In this document: positions 1-14,500 of the stretch, in pieces
Layout of the letters: every line of letters begins with the position of its first letter
How positions within the stretch are numbered: the stretch's first letter is position 1
Origin: Sabellastarte sp. h YS-2021
Lineage: Eukaryota; Annelida; Polychaeta; Sabellida; Sabellidae
Length of the DNA: 64,000 bases
Direction of reading: 5' to 3'
NCBI GenBank assembly: GCA_964017235.1
Contig: OZ024931.1
Coordinates: forward strand, 24,032,189 to 24,096,188
Notes under the pieces: generated by a model
What the model saw: the letters and a program-made list of their open reading frames with translations, nothing else
What the model was told of the DNA's origin: nothing
Database searches by the model: none
Translations under genes and position numbers: made by a program

Positions 1-61
1 AGAAAATAATGGATTTTTGACTCGGTCCCTTTGGGATCTCGTAAACAATCCATTATTTTCT
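1..61. repeat. 14-bp inverted repeat (hairpin) at left edge
   Basis: AGAAAATAATGGAT at 1-14 is perfectly complementary to the bases at 48-61, with a 33-base loop. It may be the end of a fold-back element cut by the window edge. The rest of 62-889 is A+T-rich intron sequence in which I see nothing. Confidence 0.5.
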
Positions 62-889
62 ATTACTGGACACTTACTTAGCCATTAACCTATACGTAAA
101 AGGAGTGTTTCTTTGTATGTGGTTGAATGCAAGTTGGCCAATCTAATGTGTAATACTAACACAAACACTAACACTTTATTAAATTTTAATCATGGGAACA
201 ACAAATATAATTCAAAGGAACTCATTTTTGGACATTTACTTATATTATTGATTGCTAGATTTATACAGCACTAAATTGAAATGAACTGAGTAACAGGTGA
301 TCAATATTTCAAAATTAAAGTTTTTAAAATACCATATTAGTAAGACTGAGTATTATGTGCATAACATTTATAGCGTTTCAGCTTACTTTCCTGCTGGTAA
401 CATAAATTATGTACTTCATATTAGGAAAACAAAATGTTTCCAATTAAATAATTTTTGAACTAAGAGGTTTATTGTAATATTCTTTAAATAAATAAAATTG
501 AAATTACATGATATAATTGTTGTAAACATATAATTCATCTTTCTTTTTTTCTTGTTTGTTATTATATTCTTGTTCAGTTCTCTTTCTTTCTCTTTGAACA
601 TTTACTCTATATACAATATTTTATTTCATTGTTATAAATTTCCTATGGCTAAATGGGCAGTTCTGTGTGGCCAAACTGCCTCAGCATTTGATGGATTTGA
701 CCTAGCAACATGTAGACTAATAAACTACCTCCACCAGGCCAAATAGACTGTAAATTCTGTTAGACTCTTTTGTTAACTAAAACAACCAGAGGAATGCTTT
801 TGGTAACAAAAGTGAAGCATCGCTGAAAGTTTAAAATGTTTTGTGGTTTTAATAAGCATGCTGTAAAGCTAAGAATGCACAAAGCTGCA

Positions 890-2262
890 CCGTATGCTTT
901 CCCAATACCTCTTAATACATTCTGAAGCTATAAAAGCAATGATAAAGGAGATATAAGGCAAAAACTCCAAAGCAGCTATTTATGACCCCAGTTTGGCCCA
1001 TAAGGGGGGGTCGGGGGGTAAAACTGACCAGCTATTTAGACTCTCCACATATGCTTTCCCAATACCTCTTAATACATTCTGAAGGTATAAAAGCAACAAT
1101 AAAGGAGATATAAGGCAAAACTCCAAAGCAACTATTTTATGACCCCAGTTTGACCCATAAGGGGGGGTCGGGGGATAAAACTGACTGGCTATTTAGATTC
1201 TCCACATATGCTTTCCTAATACCTCTTAAACATTCTGAAGCTATAAAAGCAACGATAAAGGAGATATAAGGCAAAAACTCCAAAGCAGCTATTTATGACC
1301 CCAGTTTGGCCCATAAGGGGGGGTCGGGGGGTAAAACTGACCGGCTATTTAGACTCTCCACATATGCTTTCCCAATACCTCTTAATACATTCTGAAGGTA
1401 TAAAAGCAACAATAAAGGAGATATAAGGCAAAAACTCAAAATCAGCTATTTTATGACCCCAGTTTGACCTATAAGGGGGGGTCGGGGTAAAACTGACCGC
1501 CTATTTAGACTCTCCACATATGCTTTCCTAATACCTCTTAATACATTCTGAAGGTATAAAAGCAACAATAAAGGAGACATAAGGCAAAATTCCAAAGCAA
1601 CTATTTTATGACCCCAGTTTGACCCATAAGGGGGGGTCGGGGGGTAAAACTGACTGGCTATTTAGATTCTCCACATATGCTTTCCCAATACCTCTTAATA
1701 CATTCTGAAGCTATAAAAGCAACGATAAAGGAGATATAAGGCAAAAACTCAAAATCAGCTATTTTATGACGCCAGTTTGATCCATAAGGGGGGGGGGGGG
1801 CGTGGGGCAAAACTGACCGGCTATTTAGACTCTCCACATATGGTTTCCTATTACCTTCCAGTACATTTTATGGCTCTAAATGCAATACTTAAAAAGATAA
1901 TAGGGGGGTTGACCTAAATTTAAGGCTTTCAGATTGGAAGGTGTCAGAAAATCACTCATAAATGAGACATTTTTCAAGGGATTGCTCCCAAAATCTCATC
2001 AGCTCGCGTTTTCGATAGTATGAACAGGTGTGTCAAATTATAAGGCTGTGTATCAAGTAGTTTTTCCTGAACTGCGATGACAGGGGGTGTACTTCAAAGA
2101 AATTGTTTTTGATCATGTGACCTTCATAAAGGTCAAAGGTCAAATTTAAGCATGCAGAAACATTTTCCCACGCCTAAGGTATATAACTGCCAAATATTGA
2201 TTGAAACCTTCTAATAATAAGGGAGATATTCAAGGGAGACCATAATGCGGCAGCGGCGGTGA
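890..2262. mobile_element. Helitron-like (pearl/HINE type) element with ~157-bp tandem core
   Basis: Six head-to-tail units of about 157 bp run from about 890 to 1850; each carries TATGCTTTCC-AATACCTCTT, a G-run after CCATAAGG, and GGAGATATAAGG. They then decay. The segment to 2262 ends with CAGCGGCGGTG, a motif also found at the end of the element at 9466-10837. Bivalve pearl elements are known for ~160-bp core repeats. The family call is inferred; no transposase is present. Confidence 0.5.
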
Positions 2263-2396
2263 GGAAACTGAGGCAAAAACAAATTAGTGCCCTTTCAGGA
2301 CGCTTAATTAGATTACAACAATTGTAAAACTTTCATATCCTGTGTTGTTCTACCAAAACCTTATTTTGTATGTTCTTTTCTCGCACTCTGACATAC

Positions 2397-2504
2397 CTTT
2401 GAGTCACAATTGCCCATCTTGCAGTATGTGTACAACACTGCACCCAGTGCCTCGCCAATAGATTCACGCAGCTTTTCATTGGGCAGCTTCATCTTGTACA
2501 GTTT
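2397..2504 (-). CDS. MTTP: MTTP exon 10 (last in window)
   Basis: It encodes 36 residues with ESIGEALGAVLYTYCK and GNCDSK. The C-x4-C pair matches human LCQNEGC. Acceptor CTTCAG; donor GTATGTC. The next exon was not found between here and the left edge, so intron 10 is longer than 2.39 kb. Confidence 0.92.
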
Positions 2505-5500
2505 CTGAAGCAGCAGCATTTAGCAAATATGACCAAAAATATCAAAATGTCTTAAACTGAATTTCAGTTTAATGTCATTTTAAAAATGTCACTGATAGAC
2601 CTGATTTTATGCTAGGGTGGAAACAAGAAAGTCACGTGACTCACAATACCTGTCTTATGATTAACAGCAAAGAGGTTTAACCAACTGAATCGGAGGGGTA
2701 TTACAAATAGTCAAAGGTTAAAGTTTAATTGGTGGTGGCTCAGATAACCACTTGAAATGACGGTCCAATGTCAGTATGTCCTATCTCTAGTTTCAGGCTA
2801 AAGCCACCCGGGACATTGATTAATGGTCATCCCTTTGAGCCTATCTTTCAATAGGAGAATGTCAGTCACTTCACAACTTGGGTGGTACATGTGTAATTGA
2901 GATAGCCCATATAGTCATATGCAGCCCTGTAGTAAGGGATATGTTATGCTGAATATATGGGGGAGGGGGGACAGGGATTCGCAGGGGACAGCAATTTGCC
3001 AATTTCTGTTGTACTTCATTTAAAATTAACATCTACCATGATACTGAAGGAGCTCTATAGCATAGAAAAGTGTGCAATATGTCTTGATACTCTTCTAAGA
3101 TTTTAGAAGTTTCAGTAAGAAGGATTTTTAAGAATAACAAAAAAATTCATATGTCAGTAAACATTATGCTTAACAACCTGCATCTGACTGATGCAAAGAG
3201 CTGTATGTTCTCTAAACTCTGTCTGGGGTCAATATAAATACTATTTATAACTTCATCATATCCTAGAATTCAATGGGAAGAATTGATCTTTAGGTTTAAT
3301 TATTGGCATGCAAAGTATTTAACAGTCTTTGTAACTTTTTGGGAACAGTATAAAATAATTGGCGAAATGCTGTCCACTTTACAACAGCCCTAATTATATT
3401 GCCATAGGACAAGTTCTACGGATGTATTTGTACTTATCACAAGATATATTTTAGGATGCTACTATCATTTTATAGTTTGAGGAACCTCTTTTCATTCTGA
3501 TTACTTTTATATAACCACACTGCATATTTGTTCTCAAGAAACTGCATTTTGGTGCTTTTATGGGCGAAATGCTGTCCCCCCTTGTAAATATACAAAATAC
3601 ACTCACCAGTAGGTCATTGAGTACTTGTTCAGATGGGTGAGTGCTAAAGGCCACAGCGAGTAGGTACCTCTCAGGTAACTCTATTTCATCCTCATTTTTG
3701 AAGTCCAGGAATGCAGTCAATGCCTCCTGACAAGCCCTGGTCTGAGCAGCTGTCACTGCATCAATCAAGGCAGGCCTTAAAATATGAATAGTTGTACAGA
3801 TAAGCAGAATGTCAATAACGGTGGGGATAAAAGATCAATAGTTACGACTAACATGAACACCTATTGACACGCCCTAACTCTAAACTTATTACTTCATTAA
3901 GCACGATATGATTGCTTTTATGCCCTTCTGTTTGAAATAACACAAAATAAATTCCCACAAATAAACACATAACTGCACAAATTCAGACAAAACTTGACCA
4001 CAGTGATTGTGAATATCAAAGACATGTTTACTGTATCTGTCACAAGAGAGTGCCTGTCATCATGTAATTTGAGTCTGAACGTTATGCCATGGCATAAAGC
4101 AAACCATTTGCTGAATGAAATCTTACTATTGCTAACTTAAATTCACTACAATGTATATGGTTTTTCATAGCAAAAAGTAACAAGTAAAAGATCAGTGAAA
4201 TCATTTTCATATAGAAGTCTACCTTTTGTCAATATACAGCAGATTTAATGGCCCATTTACACTGTTCTGTCTGGTCTAATCAACATGCATTTGAATTTTG
4301 CGTCACGGCCTTGTCTTTATTGTTCCATAAATGGACATTGTATGCGAGTAGTGCATGTTTAAAAACAAAAGCGATCTCCCCCCCCACCTTCACCCTTCTG
4401 GTGTGTATATTTTAGTTCAGTGGAGAGAGATTTTGCAAACATTTTAAAAAAGTTATGTGCCCAAAAATGTTACCGTTTTGTGTTGTACTGCCTTGCTACC
4501 AATTATCTCCGGCTACCAATTATCGCCACCAGAAAATAAAACGTTCATATTTCAGTTATGGTTATATATTTTGAAAGCTTTTTGATGTGTATTTGTTCCA
4601 TTCACTTTGGAAATAGTTTTACCTTATTTTTGCTAGACTTGGGATGCTACTTTGGTGAAGTTATATCTATTTGAATTCTGTCTGGTGATCATTGGTACCC
4701 GGCGATAATTGGTAGCAAGGCAGTATACATCCTACCCAAATGCAAATTCTGACTTATTAAACCTAATGTATACAAAATTATACAAAATGTATCACACCAC
4801 AAATGAGGGGCCACGGTGACAGAGTGGTAACACTCTCGCCTCCCACCTCTGAGGCCGGGGTTCGATCCCCGTCAAGGCCTTATGTGGGAAAGCTGGTAGT
4901 TGCTTGCCGTTGGTCGGCAGTTTACAGTACAGAACCCTAGCGAATTCTATGTACTGGTTTCCTCTGCCCTTCCAACTACCCGTCGTGATATGACCTGTAC
5001 AGTGTTGAAAGCGACGTAAAACCCCAAATAAACAAATAAATAAACACACCACAAATGAGCAATGACAAGTTTAATATTTTATGCCCATATGATCTAGGTA
5101 TATTAATTACAGAATGTCTTGGTTGGTCTCATCTTGTAGCAATCCCAGCACTTCTCTTTTGGAGGTTATTCTAAGTGCCTCTACAAGTTCCACAAAGCCG
5201 CGGGCTGTCTGGGTGTGTGCAGGATTGGTGGACACAAGGTATTCACGGTACTCACGAGTCAAGTCCCACGGCTGTAAGAGACAGTCAAAGGCTTGGCTTT
5301 AGTTAATAAACACAAACATGTTTAGCATAAGCAAACCATAAGTCAAAGGTGAAAGATATGGTGTTGGTCAAAACATTTTAAAACAATAAATGCAGACTTG
5401 CTGCAAGTTAAACTTATCCGGGTGTCAGAAAAATAGAGGTGCTGTAATTGATTCTAGTATGACAATGTGTAATATCCTCATACAGTAGACTTAGTTCCAA

Positions 5501-8500
5501 AATTCAAATGTCCTAGTGGCTTTTTGCTAACCTGACGGCCACCCCTCTCCAGTAAGAGTGGAGGGGTGAGGCCCGTAATGTTTTGCGTTCAGAACTAACA
5601 TGTATATGTATATCAGTTCTGTTAACACCTGGGCTTCTGGGGATTCCCCTTTAGCTCAGCTGGTTATAGAGCTACACTTGTGTGTTTAATTCTGTGTATA
5701 ATGAGAAGGATCGACTCTGGCAGAACCAATCAATAATTTGTCTATAACACTACAAATGGGAAAATTTATTCATCTAAATGTATCTTCAATTTATTTTTAC
5801 CTAAGAAGGATTGGTAAAACAAGCTATATCTCACAGTTGAAGCCACAAAGTGACTTATTCATGCTTAGACTAAAGTAAGACAAAAATCTGAAAACCGACT
5901 TGTTTAACCTAGATAGAATGGAATAGAATAGAAGCATAAAATTGAAATAAATTGATTTCTCTGATGCAACAGAATCTAAAAAGGGAAAGTCGAAAACTGA
6001 GCAGAGGGCTTTAACTCAGCAAGCACCTACCAGGGAGGAGTGACTAGGGTGGTAGGTATGCCAGTCTGAAACAATTAGATGAGCAATCTAACCTGATTAC
6101 AATCCATTTTAAGTACATTATTCTATTTACTTTTTGTAAAGTACTTTGAGATTTTACTAGAAAAAGTGCTGTATAAAACTAATTAATAACCTCCGGTGGA
6201 TAATAATTATGTGTGGGTGTATGAACACTGATGAAAGTAAACTCACTGCAGGGCAATCCAGACCACACTGTCGTGGCTCAAATACTGTCTCGAGCGTGGT
6301 CTCCAACAGTCTCAGCCTCTCTCCTGGTAAAAATATAAATCAAAATATTCACAAAAGCAAAGCAAGTGAATCCAAAGCATTATTTTAGGCCCAAGTATGA
6401 AGCAAGTTACCATTTTGTTAGGTCAAATGCATAGGGAAGCTATTCTGTCAATAAGTTTGTCATAGGAACATTCACAGAAACTGTGAGGAATTGTTGAAGC
6501 TATTTTATATATCATTATCATATACACAAATATCATATGCATTCTGTTACTTTTAATACATGTACGTTATAGGTATTGCTTTATATATGTAAATTTATTT
6601 ATTGTTGATATATTCAAGCAATAACATTTGGTGCATAGATGTATAATGGGCTCATAAACACTTATTTTTTCAAAGAAAAATCATTTTCTAGTGACATGAT
6701 ATTTCACCAGAGAATAGTAAATATGTTGCTATGCGATTATCTTGAGCTGAAAGTATTATTCTGGTTTCAGAATTTCCCCCTTCTTAATGCACCAATACAA
6801 GTACATTAACATAATAAAAAAACAATGGTACTAACAAATTGTTAATTTATTCCTGAATTAAGTCAGTAAAACTTTACATTACTGTGGAAACATTCACATT
6901 TTGCTTCTACAGATGATTTTTTTCTCATTCATATTTGAAATTTGTTTTCCAAGTTAAATGAGTTACAGGTGAGAGAATTGTTGCTATAAAAACTGATACA
7001 GATGCAGGTTGGATGCTGTTCCTGTTCAAAGATGACAGACAAAATTCAACTCAGTGCTAGTTTGTTGACATGTAGTATTGGTACACCAACCTTTACCTAT
7101 CTTCTTTATGGCATCTGCAATTTTTTTCCCTTTGTAACTGGGTCCCTTTGTATTTCCCTGTAGTGTCATTTCTTGTCTAAAATAGCAATAATTTACATGT
7201 ATTAACAATAGTTATTTTATTCTATTTTAGACACTTATTTTCTACACAAGTGACCCATTTACTTTAGCATCACTGTCAGATAAACCCACTAGAAGAAACA
7301 ATGCCTAAGATTCTCTTTCCATCAAAACCATTGCCCATTGAGAAGTTTTGCCTTTTGCCTTCAGTGGGAGGCATGACTATGGTATTTTCAAAGGGTTTAG
7401 GAAAACCCCATTTTGGAGAGATAGATTGACCAGTTTGGTTATTGATGGAAGAAAAATGTTGATATACTTTTTAACTCAAAATGTAGGCCAAGGATCTAAT
7501 GAGGATCTTTCAGCAGGAGATTCCTTAAGACCTTCACTTTCAAAAACTTAATGAAAAGAACTGCAAGTTGGTGGTCAGTTATTTATTTATTTATTTGGGG
7601 TTTTACGTCGCTTTCAACACTGTACTGGTCATATCACGACAGGTAGTTGGAAGGGCAGAGTAAACCAGTACATACAGTTCGTCAGGGTCCTGTACTGTAA
7701 ACTGCAAGCAACTACCAGCTTTCCCACTTGAGGCCGTGCCGGGAATCGAACCCCGGCCTCAGAGGTGGGAGGCGAGAGTGTTACCACTCTGCCACCGTGG
7801 CCCCAGTTGGTGGTCAGATCCTAAGTGTATGTGGCAATGAGCTGGATTGAAATCCAAAATCACAGAGGTGTAAACCAAGTGATTAACTGACAAACTTGTT
7901 ACCCACTCATCCACTGGGGCCTTAATATAGTCTACATCTTCCTGGCAATAAAGACTATGATGACTATTTCTTATTCAGGGAAATGATTACTGCATGCTGT
8001 CTGGCAGATGTAATCCACATGTACTATGGATAATATTACATTATATCAGAGTATTACACATATATATTCTTCATCCTACTTGCTGACCGCTAAGGTACCT
8101 GAACAAGCTTCATATTCAAGTGACTGGTTATTGTCTCCACACTCTGTGCTGTTTGAATGACGTCATACACACAGTATTATAGGGTATTGTATGATATTAC
8201 AGTATTACACACACATATACACTGAATATTTTTCCTGCTGACCACTTCAGTAGCTGCAGACTCTTTCATATTCCAGTGATTGATAACAGTTTCCACTCCC
8301 TGTGCTGTCTGGATGATGTCATGCACACAGTGTTATATGATATTGCATAATATTACAATATTACATACATGTGTATTGAATATCTTACCTGCTGACAACT
8401 GAGGTAGCTGCAGACTCTTTCATATTCAAGCGACTAATAATAGTTTCCACTCCCTGCGCTGTCTGGATGATGTCATCCTTTATTGTGTACCTTGTCTCTG

Positions 8501-11500
8501 ACTTCATGGAAGTGGACAGTCCAAGGATCTATATAGAGAAAATATTGAATGTTATTTTCTTGTATTCCTTTAATACTGGCAGTACCAACAGTACACCTGC
8601 ATTTCAACTATTTTATATGGCATGTCAATGCTGCATTGATAAGATAGTGCTGAATTTTTGTCAAAAGTATGGGCCACATACATGGCATAGCTTTTTGAAA
8701 TAAAGGTTGCATCAGAATAAAAGCTTTTGTTGTCTATATTGTGTATATTTTCTATCTATTTAACCAGCTTCTATATCTTTCATCTCTAAACCTAGTGGCA
8801 TCACAATGGTGTAACTACTTTCTATTTCCTCGACTAAACCCAATATACAAAAGGGTGTAACTACTTTCTATTTCCTCGACTAGACGCAATAAACACATGC
8901 AGGGATGCAGTTTTGAAGTAGCTGCTCCTAATGACTGGAACAAACTTTCAAAACCCTGGGGCCGGTTTCATGAACAGACTTAAGCCTTGAGTCAGACTCA
9001 AAAGTTGAGACTTTGTCTCAAATTTTGGAAATATTTTGCTGAGTCTGTGAACTCAGACTCAATGCATTTCACAAACAAGCTCAAATTGAGACCTGGCTCA
9101 GTCACAGGCTCAAATTTGAGCCCATGAAGGAGGTGTCTCAAATTTGAGTCCAAGCTTTGATGCCAAAAAAACACATACATAAAGCGATACAATTTGTTCC
9201 AAAATGAAATTGATAAATCTTGAAATCTTCTATTTTCATTTTATTTTGTAATTACAGCCACATATTCAATATTTACTAATAACAAAAGTCAATAGAATTG
9301 ACGTGCTTTATAGGCTATTATCAAGTGACAGGCCTCAAGGGTGGACTCAAAGCCAGACTCAACCTCAGTTGAGTCTCAATCTTATGGATCACTTAGAATA
9401 ATATATTATCATATAATTTCTTTGTATTATGAGTATTAAAGATATTTAAAATGATAACTAGACCTAGCGCATCGGAAAACTGATGCAAATTGTATCCACC
9501 ATAAAGACAATGGACCAAAACCAGTAGGACCGATAATAAGCAAGTATATAAGCACTTTTAAGTTTGGCTGTCCTCATTTGACCTTCAAGGAGGGGCCCAA
9601 GGTCAAATCCGACCACGCTAGAAGATTCCCAGCCCATGATTTCCTATATCTTGATTTACCATCCCAAACATCTAGGACCAATAATAAGCGAGTTATAAGC
9701 ACTTTTAAGTTTGGCTGTCCTCATTTGACCTTGAATGAGGGGCCCAAGGTCAAATCTGACCACACCAGAAGATTCCCAGCCCATGATTTTCTATATGTTG
9801 GTTTACCATCCCAAACCTCTAGGACCAATAATAAGCGAGTTATAGGCACTTTTACCTTTGGCTATCCTCGTTTGACCTTGAAGGAGGGGCCCAAGGTCAA
9901 ATCCGACCACACCAGAAGATTCCCAGCCCATGATTTCCTATATGCTGGTTTACCATGCCAAACCTCTAGGACTAATAATAAGCGAGTTATAAGCACTTTT
10001 AAGTTTGGCTGTCCTCACTTGACCTTGAAGGAGGGGCCCAAGGTCAAATCCGACCATGCCAGAAGATTCCCCGCCCATGATTTCCTGTATGTTGGTTTAC
10101 CATCCCAAACCACTAGGATCAATAATAAGCGAGTTATAAGCACTTTTAAGTTTGGCTATCCTCGTTTGACCTCGAAGGAGGGGCCCAAGGTCAAATCCGA
10201 CCACACCAGAAGATTCCCAGCCCATGATTTCCTATATGTTGGTTTACCATCCCAAACCTCTAGGATCGATAATAACTGAGTTATAAGCACTTTTAAGTTT
10301 GGCTATCCTCGTTTGACCTTGAAGGAGGGGTCCAAGGTCAAATCTGACCACATCAGAAGATTCGCAGCACATGATTTCCTATAAGTTGGCTTCACATTGC
10401 AAACCTCTAGGACCAATAATAAGGGAGATATAGGCATTTTTAAAGTCCTCTATGTGGGTTACTTCGGCACTCCGTGGATGACCTTGAGTTAGGAGCTTCG
10501 AGGTCAAATGTGTGCAAGGTTGTAGAGGACATGTATATGTGTCATACATATCACCTATGAAGAGATTCAACCTTCTACCTATGAGGAAGAGCCAGTAGAA
10601 AAATGTAGATTATTTTCAAAGAAATGCTCGTGGCGGCCATCTTGTTTTTCAGAATGAGGCTATTTTCCTTCCCAGAGAAGCTTACCCCCCAATGAAGATA
10701 TCCTGCAAATTTGGTGAACCTAGCTGCTGTTGTTTTCCTCTTAGAGCGTTAACACCAAAAATCTCTCTACGCGCAGCGGCGGTGGCGTAGCGAACGCTAA
10801 ACCAAAGTATCCACCGGATGCTTCCGGTGGATACAATAATCATGAAATATAACTTTTTAAACTAAAAATAAGCTCACTAAATACATGAAATGATATTAAA
10901 AAGTTGAGACCATAACTTGAGATTGGTCTCAGCTGATCCACCCTTTGTGAAATCCATTTGAGCCAAAAACTCAGCCAAGACAAAAGTCTCAGATTTGAGA
11001 CCCTGACTCAGCCTTGAGTCTGGCTCAGTTTGAGACTTTTCATGAAACCGGCCCCTGGGGCCGTATTCACGAAAGGTCTTAGCCAAGTCTTAGGCTTAAG
11101 TTGGCTGTATTTTTATACAAAAGTTAAGCCAAAAACTTGGCTAAGACCTTTCGTGAATACAGCCCCAGGGGTCGATTTCACAAAAGGACTTAGCCCAGAC
11201 TTAGACTTAAATTGAAGACTTTTGTCTTAAAATGAGGCTAAGTCTGTGATCTTAGACTTGGAGGATTTCACAAAGCTGCTAAGTCAAGGCTTTGGCTAAG
11301 TCTACCCAAGAGTGGGCTTAACTTTTGTAAACAAAGGCTTAAATATGGCCACCATATATTTTTCTCACTTCAAAATTTGAAATGCTTGAAACTAAAGAAT
11401 AAATATATAGAACACTGCCCTAAATTATTCTTTGGACATGTCTGTGTGATTATAAGGTTTCCCATTTAAAAATACAGCATTTTTTCAAAGATAAAATGAC

Positions 11501-14500
11501 CTAAACAAGGGATATATGTTACCACTAAAATATTTTGAGTAGAAATATAGGGTCACATGACCTAGAAGACCACCGTGGTTATATGACAAGCTGAGTCACC
11601 CTTTGTGAAATCCATTTAAGTCCAGGACTTGGCAAAGACAAAAGGCTCAGATTTAAGTCCCTGACTTAGCCTAAGCCTGAGACCCTTTGTGAAACCGGCC
11701 CCAGGATAGTGTCACTGGGTTTAGACGACAGTTGAATACTTACCTATTCATGCTTATACCTATCCTTCTACATATAGCCTTCTACCCCATTAGACACTAA
11801 GAAGGAGATGGACTCTTTCTGGTAATTACACTGTTCCATTTTGGACATTGGCACTTAAGAGGATGTCTACATTAATGCTACACTTTACAAATACTTCCTC
11901 ATTATTATTATTATATGTTATTTAAATTTGATTGATAAATTGAGTTTAATTTCTTCTGTTTTCCACTTATTACTTTGTATATGTTTTAAACTAAACTGCC
12001 TTCTCTGCTTCATGAAATCCTTATCATCCCAACACAACTCATACCCTTCCAACATGTCTGGCATGACTTACTGGGTTGACATTTTCAAAGAACTCATCCT
12101 TGTCCTTGCTGAAACAAGAATTCTTGGTTTTCGTTATAACTGCACCATTCTCCTCCACTACATAATTCACTTTGCAGGTCCCTTTTGCATCAACCTGGGC
12201 AGAAATAAGAACAATGAAATACAAATGACAAAAAGGTGAAAGGAAATAAACAAACCTTTTATTTGTCTCGTTTCAGGAGAGAAACACTCGCAGGAGAAGA
12301 GACCATTTCGAATTATTATAAAGACCCAAAATGCAAATCGCATGCAGAAACCATCAATGTGCAATTGGTACCTGTCCTTTATTCACAAGCTAAGGAGTTA
12401 TGGATGAGTAGTTTAAAATAGGTAATAAGGACAAAATAGTTTCCAGAAAATCATACATAAGCGACTCTTTTTTGTTTAAAACATTCAATAACCAGTATTT
12501 TTAATAGAAATAAAGTCCTCACAAGGACACTAAGGATGGCCATATGGCAAAATAGATTCAGGCCTTATAACCATTGTCCATTTATAGTAAAATCACTACC
12601 AGTAACTTTCACCTTCACTTTCTTTTTTCACCAAGTACAAATACTAGTACATTCTAAATCACATTTACATATCACTTTTGCGAATTGCATATGTGGAAAT
12701 ATAGCTTAACTTAGGCTGTACAGTACTCGAGTACTTGTAAAGAATGTAGCGAAAAGTATTCTAAAGTACATGTATTAAATTTACAGGAGAGTACTCTCTT
12801 CAGGTTTCATTTCATTTTTTTGCAAGTATTCAACTGAAAAGGGTGTAAAAGGAATGGATTCCATCTTCTGAAATGGTAATGGCTTAACTTTGTATATTTT
12901 CACATCAGTCTATTCAAAACCATATTTATGTTTCTTGACAATACGACTGTAATAATGTGAAAACACAGGGAACCTAAATAGAAATTTTAGCTGGAATAAC
13001 TTACACTTATTATGAAATTTAATAAAATTCACAACAACAGATTTTCACCAATGGCCATTTTATAATGAAGATTAATACATATTTGAAATTCCACGGGGAA
13101 TTCATTTTTACACTTTTTAACCAAAATGTCTAAAATTAATGCCAAGTTAGAGGTTAGACATGTTTCATTGAAACATTGAGTAGGATATTTAAAAAGGGTC
13201 TTTGAAAACAGATGATATCTGAAGGCAACAAAAAAGTTTTGGGGATCATATAGGCTTTATCCACAAAAAGGTTTGAACCTACCTCAGTCCTCTGCTTATT
13301 GACATTGACCAGCTGGAACAGGGAGATAATGCCTTTCTTGATGTTGATGGCAAGGGTTGAGTCCTCCTCTGCCGCATAGATGGTGCCCACCTTGCCCTCT
13401 GCCCACTGGAAGTAGATGGGAAGTTTCGGCAGAGCTTTGAGTGCACGCTGTAGGTCCTTGCGAGACACACTCTCCAGCGTGGCACTGGGGTTAGATACCT
13501 GGTGAGTACAGAATAGATTTACAGTAACTTTTACATTTTTAAAGATCCTTTTATAAAGGATTACTTTTCACTCTCAGTGAAATAAACTCCTACTGAACTT
13601 CACTTTTGCTATAATTATTGTATAGGTATCATCTATAGGAATTAAAATCCAACTAGCAACTGAGGTTTTGTCCACCAAGTGTGACAGTGAAGTCAACTAT
13701 ACAGTTTTCTATTTGTAGCAATAGTACCGCTTTGTCACATATCACAGTGATGTACCAGTTGCTGCCTGTATGTTTAGTTTAGTGGGATATGATTGATTTT
13801 TCATCTTTTGGCTTACACGGAAGATGTTTTAAATGTTGGGGGACTTGCCAAACATTACTTACTCATAAATATATCACACAGTGTATCAGGAATTAAGAGG
13901 ATTACTTTTTCAACAAACACTCCACTGACATTATTTAATTATATTCCTTAATTTTCCATGTTGGTAACAAATCTACAAATTGATGATCAAAAACATTATA
14001 TTTATACAAATGTGGAAGGGCATTTTTCAAAATTATTTTTGAAAGAAAATTTCAGTCAGGAATCAAAATAGTCAAACTTTCCTTTTTTCTCAGTGGCAGC
14101 TGAACAGGTCCCAGCATGAAAATGACAAGAATTTAAGAAAGAAAAATATTTTACTGATAAAAAATGGTAATTTAAGTTAGTTTTCTTCAGTTTAGTTGTC
14201 TAAACTCTGTGAAATGGGTAATATTGATATTTACCTCATAGTAAGGAGAGATTTCCTGTGGGAAAGGTTTGAGAATACAAGTCTATGAAACCAGCAGAAC
14301 ATATTGGGTGAATGTGATTTTGTTTGGATGTCCAAAGGTTCATAAAATAGAACTGAAGTGTAAATAAAACCCTGATGAAACAATACATTTGGCTGAACTG
14401 AATTCATATATAATACCAAATACTTTTATGACAGAAGATTAGATAATAGAGGTTCTTATATTTATTAATATAAACTCTTAATTTTTATTTCTGTTCTCAG

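Larger units (their letters stand above)
8959..11054. mobile_element. CWG-flanked MITE (GGGCCGG ends), split by a Helitron-like insertion
   Basis: Inverted ends begin GGGCCGGTTTCATGA and close TCATGAAACCGGCCC, flanked by CTG at 8956-8958 and 11055-11057. About 510 + 220 bp of the element match, in reverse, the intact copy at 28559-29274. The middle (9466-10837) is a separate insertion. CWG duplications are known for some Harbinger families, so this may be a Harbinger-mobilised MITE. Confidence 0.75.

Noticed and set aside
5647-5740. Functional tRNA gene
   Set aside because: A and B box resemblance only; no sound acceptor stem or anticodon arm.
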